Shown one piece after another: positions 1-7,020 of a stretch of 11,147 nucleotides of DNA; within the stretch, counting starts at the first letter, position 1; each line of letters begins with the position of its first letter. The position numbers and the translations under genes were made by a program. The notes under the pieces were generated by a model. That model was not told the origin of the DNA, did no database searches, and worked only from the letters and a program-made list of their open reading frames with translations. The DNA lies in the NCBI GenBank assembly GCA_016927095.1, contig JAFGNI010000145.1:1-11147 (forward strand), read 5' to 3'. The DNA comes from Anaerolineae bacterium (GTDB lineage Bacteria; Chloroflexota; Anaerolineae; B4-G1; SLSP01).

Positions 1-2570
1 GCGAGAGCGCAGCCCGGATTGACCGGTGGGCAGCCGAGGTAGCCCCGAAGACCGAGGTTCTAGGCCTGCTGTGCCGGTCCTGGTACGAGCTCGTTGCCCG
101 GGAGCAGCCACTTCGTGAACGACAACGGGCTCGGCGGGCAGCACCGGCAGCCCGTCAGGCGCGCATTAGCCAGCTTGGGGCGGATATCGTGGCGCAGAAT
201 GCCAAGTTGGCCGCGCTCCAGACGCTCCTGCTCGAGATGGACCAGATCCAGCGCGGCCTATTGAGCTGGCTCCTGCGCCGAGCAACAGCGGATGGGATCG
301 TGGATGAGGTCCCGCCGGCCTTCCAGTCGGCCGACCGTCGTGGCATCTGGAAGGCGGCGTTGGGCGATCAGCGGCTGCCGTCCCTACGCGGTCTCGCCAT
401 CAAGGCCCGCGAGAGCCGTGACGCTGCTGAGGCGCTGGGACGGATGGCCGCACAGATTGACCAGTATGTGGATCGCCTCAAGCCCCAGATCTCCGCGCGC
501 ATGCTTGCAGCAGCGGAGCGCCAGCCTCCGGATTGGCGCGACACCGATTTGGCGGGCTTGGTCGCGGGTACTGCCGACGGGCTATTGTACCCCGTGCCGG
601 CAGCGGAAGCGGGCTTGTATCCGTTCCTGCAGGCTGCACTGACGCGGGCTACAGCGACGGATCCTCGGGTGCGCATTCCAGAGCACCGGGTAGCGGCGAA
701 CATCGTGGGTTTGCGCGGCATGGCGGCGGATCTGCGGTCGAGCCAGAAGCGTCTGACGCAGCTGGCCGGCGTCCAGTCTCAGGAATTCACAGGCGTGGTC
801 GACCGGTTGGCAGCCGGGTTGGCTGCCGATCTCCGAGCGCATCTGCTCGCGGAGCAACGGGCTGTCAGCGAGGGCCTCGAGGCTGCACGTCGAGAACTGC
901 TGGCCCTCAAGCAGCAGGCTCGGGCTGACGAGCAAGGTGACAGCGAAGAGGACCAGCAGCTACAGGCCCTAAACCGGGAAAAAGAACGGCTTGCTCAGGG
1001 GATCCGCAAGGGACTGGGCATCGATGGCGCAGACGTGTTGATGCCCCTCCGCGACATCGAGCGGACAGCGCTAGAAGCCCTAACGGCGGCGCCAATGGAC
1101 TGGGAGGTTGGTTGGCGGGAGGCCAGGGATCGCCTGGAAAGCGCCCGGGCCGCGGTGGTCGAGGCGACCGCCGCTCACGACGTTGAAGTGTCCTTGTTGG
1201 GTTGGCAGCAACGGCTTGAGGCCGCGCTTGAGAGCGCAGGACGGCGCTATGATGCTGCTGAGGCCGCGGTACTGGATGCCGCTGCGGAGCGCCAGCGCGC
1301 TGATGCGGCGGTCGCGGCGCTGGAGGAGGCCCACAGCGCTGCGCGGCAAGCATGGCTGGCCGCCTACGAGGCAGTTCCGGAGGCGCTCCGCCCTGGGACG
1401 AAGAGCGCGACCTCTTCAGCGACATTGGACCAACTGCGCGAGCGGTGCGCTGCCTGGGAGGCTGAGCACGCCGGGCTCAGATCCTATCTGGACAGCTACG
1501 CGGGCTTCATCATCGATTGGGCGAACCGCGTCACGGCTCGCCACGCGCAGGATGAAGCCGACCTGCGCCAGATCTACATCGACAATGCCAATGTAATCGG
1601 CATTACCTGTGTCCAAGCAGGGGGCCGGAGCTTCTCGCAGCGCTACCGCAACTTCGACACGGTCATCATCGATGAGGTCAGCAAGGCCACGCCACCGGAG
1701 CTGCTGCTACCGATGCTCAAGGGCGCTAAGGTCGTGCTGGTCGGTGACAGCCGCCAGCTGCCGCCGATGGTCGGGCCCGAGGCACTCCAAGACCTCGCCG
1801 AGTCCTTGGGGATTGGGGCCGGTGACCTCGCACACTTGGAGCGGTCGTTGTACCGGGATCTCTTCGAACGTGCCCCGGTCCCGTTGAAGTCGTGGCTCAC
1901 CGACCAGTACCGTATGCATCCCCAGATTATGGCGGCGATCAACCAGTTCTACCATAACAAGCTTGCTTGTGGGATCCCCGAGCCGGATGTCACCCGAGTC
2001 CACGGTATGGCGCCCCTGATCCCGGAGTCGACGCACATCGCCTGGGTGCAGACGGATTGGGCCCCCGCCTTCTACGAGTCGCGTGTCGGCACAAGCCGGC
2101 AGAACGACAAAGAGGTCGAGATCATAGCTAACCTCTTGGCGAAGATGGACACGATCTGGGGTGGTCGTTCTGAAGGGTCCCCGCCCAAAGAGGTTGGCGT
2201 CATAACTTTCTACGCTGCCCAGGAGCAGGCGCTGCGGTCCCGGCTGCTCAACCGCGGGCGGGTGCCACGGTTTTCCCATCTTGACCTGCGCCTCGGGACA
2301 GTCGACCGTTTCCAGGGCATGGAGAGGCCGGTGATCATCGTCAGTCTGGTCTGCAACAACGCCCGTCGGGATATCGGCTTTGCCCGCGAGCTGGAGCGCA
2401 TCAATGTCGCCTTCTCTCGCGCGCAGGAGCTGTTGGTCATCGTGGGTAGCCGGGAGCTTTTCTGTCGCGAAGCCGCGGCAGCGGACGCTGCGGAGCGGTA
2501 CGCGCGGGTAGCGGCTGTGGTGCAGCGCGGTGGAGGGATGCTTGATGCCGCAGACTTCATCGCGAGCTGA
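1..2570 (+). CDS. Superfamily 1 (DNA2/NAM7-like) helicase with coiled-coil insert, 5'-truncated by the window edge
   Basis: ATP-driven nucleic-acid helicase or translocase of the AAA_11/AAA_12 type. The reading frame is open from base 3, giving 855 visible residues. The GTG at 189 is therefore probably an internal codon, not the start. Numbering from the codon at base 3, motif II is IIDEVSKA (D557, E558), motif III is GDSRQLPP (581-588), the QYRMHP motif starts at 635, motif V GTVDRFQG starts at 765, and motif VI NVAFSRA carries the arginine finger near 806. No Walker A (GxGKT) is visible; family order places it upstream of the window. Residues of roughly 200-420 are rich in Ala, Glu, Gln and Arg with heptad-like spacing, suggesting a long coiled coil between motif I and motif II. 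The gene overlaps the next one by 26 bases, so the two are probably co-translated. Helicase assignment is firm; the process it serves (repair, RNA metabolism or phage defence) is not shown. Confidence 0.9.
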   Translation, partial: ESAARIDRWAAEVAPKTEVLGLLCRSWYELVAREQPLRERQRARRAAPAARQARISQLGADIVAQNAKLAALQTLLLEMDQIQRGLLSWLLRRATADGIVDEVPPAFQSADRRGIWKAALGDQRLPSLRGLAIKARESRDAAEALGRMAAQIDQYVDRLKPQISARMLAAAERQPPDWRDTDLAGLVAGTADGLLYPVPAAEAGLYPFLQAALTRATATDPRVRIPEHRVAANIVGLRGMAADLRSSQKRLTQLAGVQSQEFTGVVDRLAAGLAADLRAHLLAEQRAVSEGLEAARRELLALKQQARADEQGDSEEDQQLQALNREKERLAQGIRKGLGIDGADVLMPLRDIERTALEALTAAPMDWEVGWREARDRLESARAAVVEATAAHDVEVSLLGWQQRLEAALESAGRRYDAAEAAVLDAAAERQRADAAVAALEEAHSAARQAWLAAYEAVPEALRPGTKSATSSATLDQLRERCAAWEAEHAGLRSYLDSYAGFIIDWANRVTARHAQDEADLRQIYIDNANVIGITCVQAGGRSFSQRYRNFDTVIIDEVSKATPPELLLPMLKGAKVVLVGDSRQLPPMVGPEALQDLAESLGIGAGDLAHLERSLYRDLFERAPVPLKSWLTDQYRMHPQIMAAINQFYHNKLACGIPEPDVTRVHGMAPLIPESTHIAWVQTDWAPAFYESRVGTSRQNDKEVEIIANLLAKMDTIWGGRSEGSPPKEVGVITFYAAQEQALRSRLLNRGRVPRFSHLDLRLGTVDRFQGMERPVIIVSLVCNNARRDIGFARELERINVAFSRAQELLVIVGSRELFCREAAAADAAERYARVAAVVQRGGGMLDAADFIAS
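2532..2537 (+). promoter_or_regulatory. Ribosome binding site of the winged-helix gene
   Basis: GGAGGG lies 7 bases before the ATG at 2545, inside the 3' end of the helicase gene. It supports ATG 2545 over the in-frame GTG at 2530, which has no such site at the right distance, and it suggests coupled translation of the two genes. Confidence 0.8.
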
Positions 2571-3390
2571 CGACCGGCTTACGGCGTTGGCCGCTGCCGT
2601 GGAGGCCGAGGAGACCGGCCTCCGGGTTATAGCGGCCCGGCAGGCTGGCCTGCCCTATGTCGACCTTCAGGCCACGGTCGAGATCCTGGAGGCGCGCCAG
2701 TTCAACATTCTGGAGGCGTTCATGCTGAGAGCCGCGCACGGACTGCAGCCCGTGCCCACGCTGGTGGATCTAGCGGCTATGCTGGGGCTCGATCCGCTCT
2801 TCGTCAACGCTTCGTGGGAGCGGCTTGCGGAGATGCAGGCCGTCTCGTTGGGTGATGAGGGTAAGCCCCAGCTCACGTCGCGGGGACAGGACTACTATCT
2901 GCAGGGGCAGTTGCCTCCGGCGGCAACCGAGGAGGAGCTCCGGCTCCGGTACTGGGCCGTCTCGGACCAGCTTGTGATCTCTGACCAGAGCGAGAGCCAC
3001 GACGCGGTGCCTGCTGCCTTCCCGGGATATGTTGTGCAGAGCGCGGCTGAGCAGGAAGCGGCTGCCGGTCGGGCCGTGAATGAGCTGTCACGCTTGGTCA
3101 AAGCCACCGAGGAAGCTGGTCTGGACCTCCATCGACCCGAAGAAGGACAGACGATCAGCGCTGTATCGTCCTGGCAGGTGACGAGTAGGGGCGCGGTGGC
3201 GTGTGTTGTCTTGGTCGCGCAGGAGACACTCGCAACGGGGGGCGATGGGGATACCCTCCTGCTTCGCGTGCTCGACGTGGCACGCGGCAGGCGCCATTAC
3301 GACGTCGAGGCTGTGCTCCGGCGCTGGATAGCCGAGGGTCGCGTCACTCTCAGAGACCTGCTCGCCGGCGACGGTGGCATCGGGACATAG
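2545..3390 (+). CDS. Winged-helix protein of unknown function, coupled to the helicase
   Basis: A 281-residue soluble protein that I do not recognise by name. Residues 1-50 are an Ala/Glu-rich helical stretch. Residues of about 53-118 look like a winged helix-turn-helix: a helix (FNILEAFMLRAA), a second helix with an IAxxLGL-like pattern (LVDLAAMLGLDPLFVN), a recognition-type helix (WERLAEMQAV), and a wing ending in LTSRG at 110-114. The C-terminal half (about 140-281) is a mixed alpha/beta region with no catalytic motif I can name; in particular there is no phospholipase D HxKxxxxD motif. No signal peptide or membrane segment is seen. It starts inside the helicase gene behind its own GGAGGG site, so it is likely made in step with the helicase and may act as its DNA-binding or adaptor partner. 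That role is inference from position only. Confidence 0.8.
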   Translation: MPQTSSRADDRLTALAAAVEAEETGLRVIAARQAGLPYVDLQATVEILEARQFNILEAFMLRAAHGLQPVPTLVDLAAMLGLDPLFVNASWERLAEMQAVSLGDEGKPQLTSRGQDYYLQGQLPPAATEEELRLRYWAVSDQLVISDQSESHDAVPAAFPGYVVQSAAEQEAAAGRAVNELSRLVKATEEAGLDLHRPEEGQTISAVSSWQVTSRGAVACVVLVAQETLATGGDGDTLLLRVLDVARGRRHYDVEAVLRRWIAEGRVTLRDLLAGDGGIGT

Positions 3391-3457
3391 GGCAGGCCCA
3401 GGGCGCCGCATCCCTCTGCAGCTGCAGGCAGATGCCTGAGCGGTGGGTGTGAGGTAG
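3391..3457. other. Short convergent intergenic region with nested inverted repeats
   Basis: These 67 bases separate two converging genes. They hold a 12-base palindrome, CTGCAGCTGCAG (3416-3427), partly overlapping CAGGCA-GA-TGCCTG (3425-3438). Either could fold as a small hairpin in the transcripts of both strands, but no T-run follows, so it is not a clear intrinsic terminator. No gene is seen here. Confidence 0.4.
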
Positions 3458-4615
3458 CTACTTGAGGGCCTCGCCCCCGGCGAAGCGCCGGTAGGGCGAA
3501 AGCGCGTCCAAGGTTTCCTGGTCAGTGGGTGACAGCAGCGACTGGGTGACCATCCGCGTAAGGAGCTCACCGAGGCCGGGACCGAGCATAAAGCCTTGCC
3601 CGCACATCCCGACGGCGGCGAGATAGCCAGTCACTTCGCGAGACCAACCCACCAGGGGCACGCCGTCGGGCGTCATCGGGTAGAGCCCGCGCCACGTGCG
3701 GCGGACGCGCAGAGCGGCTAGTTTGGGCATCAGGTCCACCAGACGACGCGCGATCTGTGGGAGGAACGCGCTGGTCTCGCTGCGATCGGTGCCGGGGATC
3801 GGGGGATCGGGCGTCAGGCAGAAGACGACCTGCCCGTTGGTCAACTGATAGAAATAGCAGTTGGAGGAGCCGGGGGCGGGCCGGATGTCCACGATCAATG
3901 GCTTCACAAAAGGCCTGACGGGCTCCGTGATGCCGGCCTCGTGGGACTCAGGGGCGACGGGGTGCGGGTCGTTCACCAAGGCCCCTACCGCGCGGGCCTG
4001 TGCCCCCGCGGCGTTGATTACCACGGGGGCGTGATAGGTGCTGACCGGCGTCTGCACACCGGTCACATGTCCCGCCGTAGTCAGGATAGCGGCTACAGGC
4101 TCGCCAAAGCGAAAGGTGGCGCCGGCTCGCTGGGCAGCCTTATAGGAAGCGTGGCCCGCCAGCAGCGTTGAGCAATGGCCATCCTCGGGGGAATAGGTCC
4201 CGCCCCGAAGTCCGACAGGATTCAGCCCCGGCACGACCTCCAGCAGCTCTCCCGGCCCCAGCCACCTGTTGTTCAATCCCAAGCGATGCTGTGTGGTCAG
4301 GAGGTCCTGGAGTAGGTCAACATCGTAGTCGCGGTAGGCGACGAAGACGTAGCCGCCCGATGCCCACTGGATATCGTCTCCGTGACGGGCTTGCCAGGTG
4401 GAGAAGATCTCCAGGCTGCGTTGGCAGAGGCGGATCTTCGCCGGATCGGAGTGAGTGGCGCGGACGCCGCCGATCGCCGACTTGTGGGCGCCTTGACCGG
4501 GGCTGGCGGCTTGGTCGAGCACCAGCACGTCGAGGCCGGCCTGCGCCATGGACAGGGCCGTGGGGATGCCCACACTGCCGGCCCCGACGATGATGACGTC
4601 ATGCGTTGTCATCAT
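3458..4615 (-). CDS. DAO-family FAD-dependent amine/amino-acid oxidoreductase (beta-type subunit)
   Basis: A 385-residue flavoprotein expected to oxidise a C-N bond of an amino acid or secondary amine and hand electrons to the multi-cofactor subunit encoded just upstream. The N-terminus has the FAD-binding dinucleotide fold (VGAGSVG at 10-16, with the acidic end of strand 2 near residue 35), followed by the KSAIGGVRATHSD segment seen in sarcosine oxidase beta and related enzymes. The C-terminus has TPDGVPLVG and GMCGQGFMLGPGLGELL, the second FAD-contact region of the DAO family. Length fits HcnC, OoxB and hydroxyproline or proline dehydrogenase beta subunits (about 370-420). The start is set at ATG 4615 (or the adjacent ATG 4612) behind AGAAAGG; a longer reading to 4660 lies wholly inside the upstream gene and lacks a site. 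It overlaps the alpha subunit gene by 17 bases. The substrate cannot be read from sequence. Confidence 0.88.
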   Translation of the reverse strand: MMTTHDVIIVGAGSVGIPTALSMAQAGLDVLVLDQAASPGQGAHKSAIGGVRATHSDPAKIRLCQRSLEIFSTWQARHGDDIQWASGGYVFVAYRDYDVDLLQDLLTTQHRLGLNNRWLGPGELLEVVPGLNPVGLRGGTYSPEDGHCSTLLAGHASYKAAQRAGATFRFGEPVAAILTTAGHVTGVQTPVSTYHAPVVINAAGAQARAVGALVNDPHPVAPESHEAGITEPVRPFVKPLIVDIRPAPGSSNCYFYQLTNGQVVFCLTPDPPIPGTDRSETSAFLPQIARRLVDLMPKLAALRVRRTWRGLYPMTPDGVPLVGWSREVTGYLAAVGMCGQGFMLGPGLGELLTRMVTQSLLSPTDQETLDALSPYRRFAGGEALK

Positions 4616-6761
4616 TGGCCTTTCTCTCACCCGCAAAGGCCCCCAAGGGTGTCTCCACAAAGAGCGGGCGATCGGTGCCCAGTGTCACGTCTTCCAGGGG
4701 GATACCAGCTTCCTGATAGAGGCGCAGGATCAGGGGCGTACAGGTCTTCCCACCGCACGCACCCATCCCGGCACGCGTGATTGCCTTGAGCTCATTGATG
4801 TCACGGCAGCCCTCCCGGATCAGAGCCCGGATCTCACCAGCTGTGACGCGCTCGCAGCGGCAGACGATGGTGTCGTCCGCTAGCGGGAGGACCGGGTGCG
4901 GCAAGGGGCCTTGGTGGCCAAGCACGGGGACTCTCATCCCGGCGATCGCCTTGGCGATAGAGGCTGGCGCCCTCAGTTGGACGACGGCTGTATGGTCACC
5001 TCCTCTCGGCTGCTTGACCCGGGTGATCGTGGCCTGCCCGAGGCTCTCGCCCTCGGTGTCCAGTGCCTCGACGATCTGGCCCACCGTTAGGTATGTCGTC
5101 GCAAGCTCATAGGCTACCGAGACGGTAGGCCACTGGGGGTCCTGGCGGTAATCGACCAAAATGATGGCCAAGCCAGGACAGATGGTGAGACAGCGCTCGC
5201 ACCCGATGCAGTCCTTGCCACCGGCGAGGCCGGTGAAGACGGGGAGGCCCCGGATGTCGTCACCTGGGATCTCGATGAGGTGTTGCGGGCAGACAGCGGT
5301 GCACGGATTGCAGGGGATTTCCTGCGCGCAGTGGAAGACCGGGAAAACGCCTGTATCGCGCGCGGGAAGCTCACGTCGGATCGTCGCTCCCGGATGGGAT
5401 TTCAGGATTGCTGCAGTGCGGTGCCACGCTTCAGGGACCTGGATGGCGTGCCCTAATGCCTGCGCCGCCTGCCGTCCGGCGATCTTGCCGGTGAACATAG
5501 CTGCCGATGCTTCCGCAATCGCCTGGGCATCGCCGGCATCGAAGACCGTCATCCCGTAGGCCCGGGCTTTCTGGGTGAAGGTGTTGACCGGATCCAGCCC
5601 CACAGCGATGAGCACGGTATCACAGATGAAGGTCTGCTCCGTGCCCGGTAACGATGAGAAGTCCTCCGCCGCCTTTGCGATTGTGATCGATTCTACATGG
5701 TCGCCCCCGTTAGCGCTGACGACGGTGTGACCCAGATAGATGGGCACGCCCAGTCGCGCGAGCTTGTCGAGGTGGACCTTGTATCCGCCGACTTGGGATG
5801 CGGCCTCGGCCAGCCCGACGACTTCAATGCCAGCTTGGATGGCGTGGTAGCCGGCGATGAGCCCAACGTTGCCGCCACCGACGATGAAGAGGCGATCCGC
5901 GGCGCGGACCAGATCTCGATTGACCAGGGTTTGAAACGCGCCGGCGCCGTAGACACCGGGCAGCGTGTTGCCAGGGAAGGCCAGTGCTCGCTCCCGGGCG
6001 CCTGTGGCGACGATCAGGACGCGGGGCCTGACCAGCGTGTAGGTATCTGCCGTCACACCCGGCGCCGGTTCCTGCGCCGACAGGGCGTCGTTGGCAGCTT
6101 GGGTCGTCGAGGGTTGGCGCAAGATGCCCACCTGGCCATCGCTAAAGACCGCCAACGCCGTGGTGCTGCACCAACTGGTCACCGACGACAGCTGCGCGAG
6201 CTCTGCGGAGAGCTTCGATGCGATCTCGATCCCGCGCGTTCCGGCATGGACCGCCTCGGCCGACCCGAAGAAGCGGTGGGTTTGGAGAAGGAGTTTTCCG
6301 CCAAGACGGGCCTTGTCGTCAACAAGGAGCGTTGGCACCCCGAGTTGCCCGAGCTCGATGGCGGCTGACATACCGGCTGGACCGCCCCCAAGGATCAGCA
6401 CCTCGGTTTCGATTGTGTTGATGGGATGTGTCTCCGGAGTGATGACCGCCTCCGGCAGAGCCGGTAGACCGTCGACCGGCGCCACGTGCATCCCGGGCTT
6501 TACGATGGTCATACAAGCCTTCACCGGCTTGCCATCGGCCAAGACCAGGCATTGCGTGCACTGCCCATTGGCGCAGAAGAGCCCCTGCGGCGCGCCATCC
6601 TGGGGATGGTGGCCGAAGATGTGAATGCCGTGGGCGAAGAGCGCCGCCGCGATGGTCTCGCCGGCCTTGGCCGACAACGGCCGGCCCTGCCAGGTGATCT
6701 CGACATCATCGCGGTGCGCGGGTGTGAGGATTGGGTGTTGCTCTATGCGTCGTAACACCAT
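4599..6761 (-). CDS. Multi-cofactor oxidoreductase alpha subunit: [2Fe-2S] + FAD/NAD + two [4Fe-4S] + BFD-like [2Fe-2S]
   Basis: A 720-residue electron-transfer subunit of an amino-acid/amine dehydrogenase. Domains in order: a Fer2_4 [2Fe-2S] domain with C63, C68, C71 and C83; an FAD-binding fold with ILGGGPAG near 122-130; an NAD(P)-type fold with VGGGNVG near 294-300; a ferredoxin-like pair of [4Fe-4S] motifs, C478-x5-C484-x2-C487-x3-C491 and C518-x2-C521-x2-C524-x3-C528; and a C-terminal BFD-like [2Fe-2S] domain with C634-x-C636 and C669-x4-C674. All expected cysteines are present. In HcnA/HcnB and the dye-linked proline dehydrogenases these parts are spread over separate subunits, so this is a fused form. 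The start is placed at ATG 6761 because GGAG sits 8 bases upstream; the in-frame GTG at 6806 would add 15 residues but has no visible site. It overlaps the DAO gene by 17 bases and is transcribed from the divergent control region. Substrate and final acceptor are unknown. Confidence 0.9.
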   Translation of the reverse strand: MVLRRIEQHPILTPAHRDDVEITWQGRPLSAKAGETIAAALFAHGIHIFGHHPQDGAPQGLFCANGQCTQCLVLADGKPVKACMTIVKPGMHVAPVDGLPALPEAVITPETHPINTIETEVLILGGGPAGMSAAIELGQLGVPTLLVDDKARLGGKLLLQTHRFFGSAEAVHAGTRGIEIASKLSAELAQLSSVTSWCSTTALAVFSDGQVGILRQPSTTQAANDALSAQEPAPGVTADTYTLVRPRVLIVATGARERALAFPGNTLPGVYGAGAFQTLVNRDLVRAADRLFIVGGGNVGLIAGYHAIQAGIEVVGLAEAASQVGGYKVHLDKLARLGVPIYLGHTVVSANGGDHVESITIAKAAEDFSSLPGTEQTFICDTVLIAVGLDPVNTFTQKARAYGMTVFDAGDAQAIAEASAAMFTGKIAGRQAAQALGHAIQVPEAWHRTAAILKSHPGATIRRELPARDTGVFPVFHCAQEIPCNPCTAVCPQHLIEIPGDDIRGLPVFTGLAGGKDCIGCERCLTICPGLAIILVDYRQDPQWPTVSVAYELATTYLTVGQIVEALDTEGESLGQATITRVKQPRGGDHTAVVQLRAPASIAKAIAGMRVPVLGHQGPLPHPVLPLADDTIVCRCERVTAGEIRALIREGCRDINELKAITRAGMGACGGKTCTPLILRLYQEAGIPLEDVTLGTDRPLFVETPLGAFAGERKANDDNA

Positions 6762-6769
6762 TTTCGCTG

Positions 6770-6773
6770 CTCC
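6770..6773 (-). promoter_or_regulatory. Ribosome binding site deciding the alpha-subunit start
   Basis: On the minus strand GGAG is followed by an 8-base spacer and ATG at 6761. This favours the 720-residue product over a 735-residue one from GTG 6806. Confidence 0.65.
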
Positions 6774-6836
6774 AGGACTTGCAGGCGGAGGACGTGCCTC
6801 GCTCACTCACGCTATATGCTGCCACACTCTACGGTG

Positions 6837-6865
6837 ACTGTAGCATTGCTGGTCTCTTGGGACAA
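6837..6865 (-). promoter_or_regulatory. Predicted sigma-70-type promoter of the oxidoreductase operon
   Basis: Read on the minus strand, TTGTCC (6865-6860) and TACAGT (6842-6837) are separated by exactly 17 bases, each matching four of six consensus positions. It would start transcription near 6830, about 70 bases before the ATG at 6761. Its -35 box is one arm of the 19-bp palindrome. No other good pair was seen on this strand between the two genes. Confidence 0.5.
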
Positions 6866-6878
6866 TTGACAGTTGTCC
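6860..6878. promoter_or_regulatory. 19-bp near-palindromic candidate operator between divergent genes
   Basis: GGACAATTGACAGTTGTCC is an inverted repeat with 9-base arms around a central base; 8 of the 9 arm positions pair and the other (T/G) is a near miss. It covers the -35 boxes of the predicted promoters on both strands, the placement expected for a dimeric regulator controlling both directions. The regulator is unknown; the MalT-like protein encoded downstream is one candidate, but nothing in the sequence ties them together. Confidence 0.55.
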
Positions 6879-6895
6879 TGAGTTGGGTGTATGTG
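6866..6895 (+). promoter_or_regulatory. Possible plus-strand promoter within the palindrome
   Basis: A perfect TTGACA (6866-6871) is followed after 18 bases by TATGTG (6890-6895), which matches the -10 consensus in only three positions. If used, it would give the aldo/keto reductase transcript a leader of about 120 bases. The -35 box is strong, the -10 box weak. Confidence 0.35.
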
Positions 6896-6941
6896 AACAC
6901 TCAAACTGCCGTGTGTGCTTTCGGGTTTGTCGCCGCCAAGC

Positions 6942-6947
6942 TATAAT
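6942..6947 (+). promoter_or_regulatory. Perfect TATAAT -10 box upstream of the aldo/keto reductase
   Basis: TATAAT matches the -10 consensus exactly and would start transcription near 6954, about 67 bases before the ATG at 7021. The -35 region at the usual distance (TTTCGG, 6919-6924) is poor, which would suit activator dependence, for example by a LuxR/MalT-type protein. This last point is inference. Confidence 0.45.
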
Positions 6948-7008
6948 GCAAAGAGACGATTGGCTGTTGCCTGGCTCACCAACCCGCATCACAGATCCGC
7001 AATCTCCC

Positions 7009-7014
7009 GGGAGG
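7009..7014 (+). promoter_or_regulatory. Ribosome binding site of the aldo/keto reductase
   Basis: GGGAGG lies 6 bases before ATG 7021. It touches the in-frame ATG at 7015, which is therefore too close to be used. It also lies in the short palindrome CTCCCGGGAG (7004-7013), which might partly mask it. Confidence 0.75.
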
Positions 7015-7020
7015 ATGGTG

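Noticed and set aside
907..1425. Minus-strand open frame of 172 residues
   Set aside because: Arg/Pro-rich shadow of the helicase coiled-coil region.
3416..3438. Possible bidirectional terminator between converging genes
   Set aside because: The inverted repeats are short, with almost no loop, and no T-run follows on either strand.
4593..4602. Palindrome ATGACGTCAT at the junction of the two oxidoreductase genes
   Set aside because: It is fully inside overlapping coding sequence, encoding the start of the FAD-binding fold, and such a 10-base palindrome can arise by chance.
5697..6368. Plus-strand open frame of 223 residues inside the alpha-subunit gene
   Set aside because: Antisense to the FAD/NAD domain, whose motifs are intact on the minus strand; the plus-strand translation shows no domain.
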